Source: Clostridium nigeriense
Lineage (GTDB): Bacteria; Bacillota; Clostridia; Clostridiales; Clostridiaceae
Assembly: GCF_900086595.1 (NCBI RefSeq)
Contig: NZ_LT575472.1
Location: 3,093,124 to 3,157,123, forward strand
Length of the DNA: 64,000 nt
Direction of reading: 5' to 3'
Under the pieces are notes generated by a model. It searched no databases and was not told the origin of the DNA. It saw nothing but the letters and a program-made list of their open reading frames with translations. The position numbers were made by a program, and so were the translations under genes. Below are positions 62,682 through 64,000 of this stretch, one piece after another (position 1 is the stretch's first letter; every line of letters starts with the position of its first letter).

Positions 62682-64000
62682 CTACTTAGATTTTATAAAG
62701 CCTAATATATTTAATACTTCTTTTGCTATTTCTCGTTCTGTTCCTTGATATGGATAAGAATGAATATGAATTGCTGGATTAAAGTTAAGTTCAATTATTC
62801 CATAACTTGAATTTTCATCATTATAATCTTCAATCATCATATCCACACCACAAATATTAGCTCCAACTGCCTTTGCTGATTTTACTGCCATATCTTTAAA
62901 TCTTTGTGGTATCAAATCTGTATAATCTATACTATCTCCACCTGTACTAATATTAGAATTTTCTCTTAAGTACACTATTTCATCTTTTTCAGGAATATAA
63001 TCAAAATCTTTACCTACTTGCTTTAAAAATAATCTTGCATTATCATCTAAATTAATTTTTTCTAATGGTGTCTTATATCCCTTTCCTCTTAAAGAACTTT
63101 TATTTTTTTCTTCAACCAATTCTTTAATAGTACTATTTCCATCACCAACTACATTTGCTGGAACTCTATGCAAAATTCCTGGAACTTTATCTCCAATTAC
63201 TAAGAACCTATATTCCTTACCATTTATAAATTCTTCAACTAAAACAGTATTATCATGAATAAATGCCAACTTAAATGCTTCTTTTATATCTTCTTCATTT
63301 GCCCCTTCTTTAAATATAGAGATTCCGAGTCCAAAGTTAGTTGATTTTGGTTTAACAACAATAGCCTTGTTTATATATCTATGTGCTTTTTTTAAAGCTT
63401 CCTCTAAATTAAAAAATTCATCTCCACTTGGAACTTTAATGCCCCTATCTTCTAATATTTTTTTAGTTACAACCTTATTTTCCATCATTAAAACAGATAT
63501 ATAACTATCTTTTGATGTCTTTGTAGCTTGCTTTACATACTCTATATGATTATCCTTTTTTAAAGAAATAAAATTCTCACTTCTATCAATTACATCTACT
63601 TTTATTCCTCTTTTCATTGCCTCTTTCATTAATATTTGAGTAGAAAGTTCTAAATCCTCAAATCCTTCTAGCTTAAATCTCTTTTTATAAGCATCTTCTT
63701 TGTATTCACTTGCTAATCTTAAATGACTTTCTATAAACCCTTCTTCTTTAACCATTTCAGAAATTCTATAGGCATAAGTTAACTTAGGGTCCTTAACTTT
63801 TTCTATCATATTTTCTATTACTTCTAATTTCCCTAATGATAGTTTATTATTCATATCTATCATTTCATTTAATATATTTAATGCCCAGTCTGTTTTGGAT
63901 ATAGTCTTCCCATCTTTATATAAAACAACATCCATTTGACCATACATAGAAATTATATTTTGATTATTTTGAGCTTCTTCTTGCCATTCCTTATAAGAAC
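62682..64000 (-). CDS. gshF: Bifunctional glutamate-cysteine ligase/glutathione synthetase, 3' part
   Basis: The frame runs open to the window end (a further YKEWQEEAQNNQNIIS lies before the first Met), so only the C-terminal 439 residues or so are seen. They contain the LEGFEDLELSTQILMKEAMK segment that ends the ligase part and an ATP-grasp domain: IEYVKQATKTSKDSY, ENKVVTKKILEDRGI, AIVVKPKSTNFGLGISIF, EEFINGKEYRFLVIGDKVPG, and GVDMMIEDYN with IIELNFNPAIHIHSYPYQG. This is the pattern of GshAB/GshF, common in Clostridium and streptococci. The 5' half is outside the window. Confidence 0.93.
   Translation of the reverse strand, partial: SYKEWQEEAQNNQNIISMYGQMDVVLYKDGKTISKTDWALNILNEMIDMNNKLSLGKLEVIENMIEKVKDPKLTYAYRISEMVKEEGFIESHLRLASEYKEDAYKKRFKLEGFEDLELSTQILMKEAMKRGIKVDVIDRSENFISLKKDNHIEYVKQATKTSKDSYISVLMMENKVVTKKILEDRGIKVPSGDEFFNLEEALKKAHRYINKAIVVKPKSTNFGLGISIFKEGANEEDIKEAFKLAFIHDNTVLVEEFINGKEYRFLVIGDKVPGILHRVPANVVGDGNSTIKELVEEKNKSSLRGKGYKTPLEKINLDDNARLFLKQVGKDFDYIPEKDEIVYLRENSNISTGGDSIDYTDLIPQRFKDMAVKSAKAVGANICGVDMMIEDYNDENSSYGIIELNFNPAIHIHSYPYQGTEREIAKEVLNILGFIKSK

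Overview
The window is AT-rich, densely coded DNA of a low-GC Firmicute, most likely Clostridium sensu stricto. Pointers are AGGAGG-type ribosome-binding sites, T-rich intrinsic terminators, the AT-biased codon use, a gltX T-box leader, GlnRS next to GltX, a bifunctional glutathione synthase of the GshF type and a sialidase/sialic acid locus of gut-anaerobe type. The species cannot be fixed from the sequence.

Left flank (1-6560): CPBP protease, glnS, a DUF445 membrane protein, rsgA, a metallo-beta-lactamase-fold hydrolase and a small winged-helix protein; ordinary chromosome.

Island (about 6.7-24.1 kb, nearly all on the minus strand, ending at gltX): a large serine recombinase with a small partner; an RNase H-like/SWIM fusion with two small accessory genes; a tyrosine recombinase followed by strong hairpins; a Hachiman-type pair (hamA nuclease, hamB helicase); a 723-aa P-loop GTPase driven by a perfect consensus promoter through a ~200-nt leader ending in a hairpin that buries its Shine-Dalgarno; a 753-aa protein with a C-terminal HEPN-type RxxxxH motif; and a zeta-like kinase with a 54-aa partner. 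Between these cargos lie decayed genes (Rpn-type nuclease, RhuM-like) and four partial copies of one repeat containing a short reading frame, which look like scars of repeated cargo exchange.

Right of the island (24.2-33.2 kb): gltX with its T-box leader, an MntA-HepT toxin-antitoxin pair directly upstream, three GNAT acetyltransferases among decayed genes (one SAM methyltransferase), a lipoprotein/DUF5412-like pair, and a DUF2975-XRE-DUF4173 operon.

Metabolic region (33.3-42.7 kb): OpuF-type osmolyte importer (ATPase plus permease-binding-protein fusion), pentapeptide-repeat channel-like protein, MocR regulator divergent from alr, CorA, AsnB.

Sialic acid locus (42.8-55.2 kb): minus-strand operon for a binding protein, two permeases, a Gfo/Idh oxidoreductase, a secreted two-CBM40 sialidase and NanA-type lyase, with an AraC regulator upstream; divergent plus-strand operon with SGNH esterase, nanE, nanK and YhcH. 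The gene set resembles the Ruminococcus gnavus locus for 2,7-anhydro-Neu5Ac: the sialidase releases sugar, the ABC system imports it, the oxidoreductase converts it to Neu5Ac, and NanA, NanK and NanE take it to GlcNAc-6-P.

Right flank (55.2-64 kb): Cof-type phosphatase, lone ATP-cone protein, GGDEF-EAL protein, DbpA helicase, HAD hydrolase, DedA protein, M42 peptidase and the 3' part of a gshF gene cut by the window end. No rRNA, tRNA or CRISPR array was seen.
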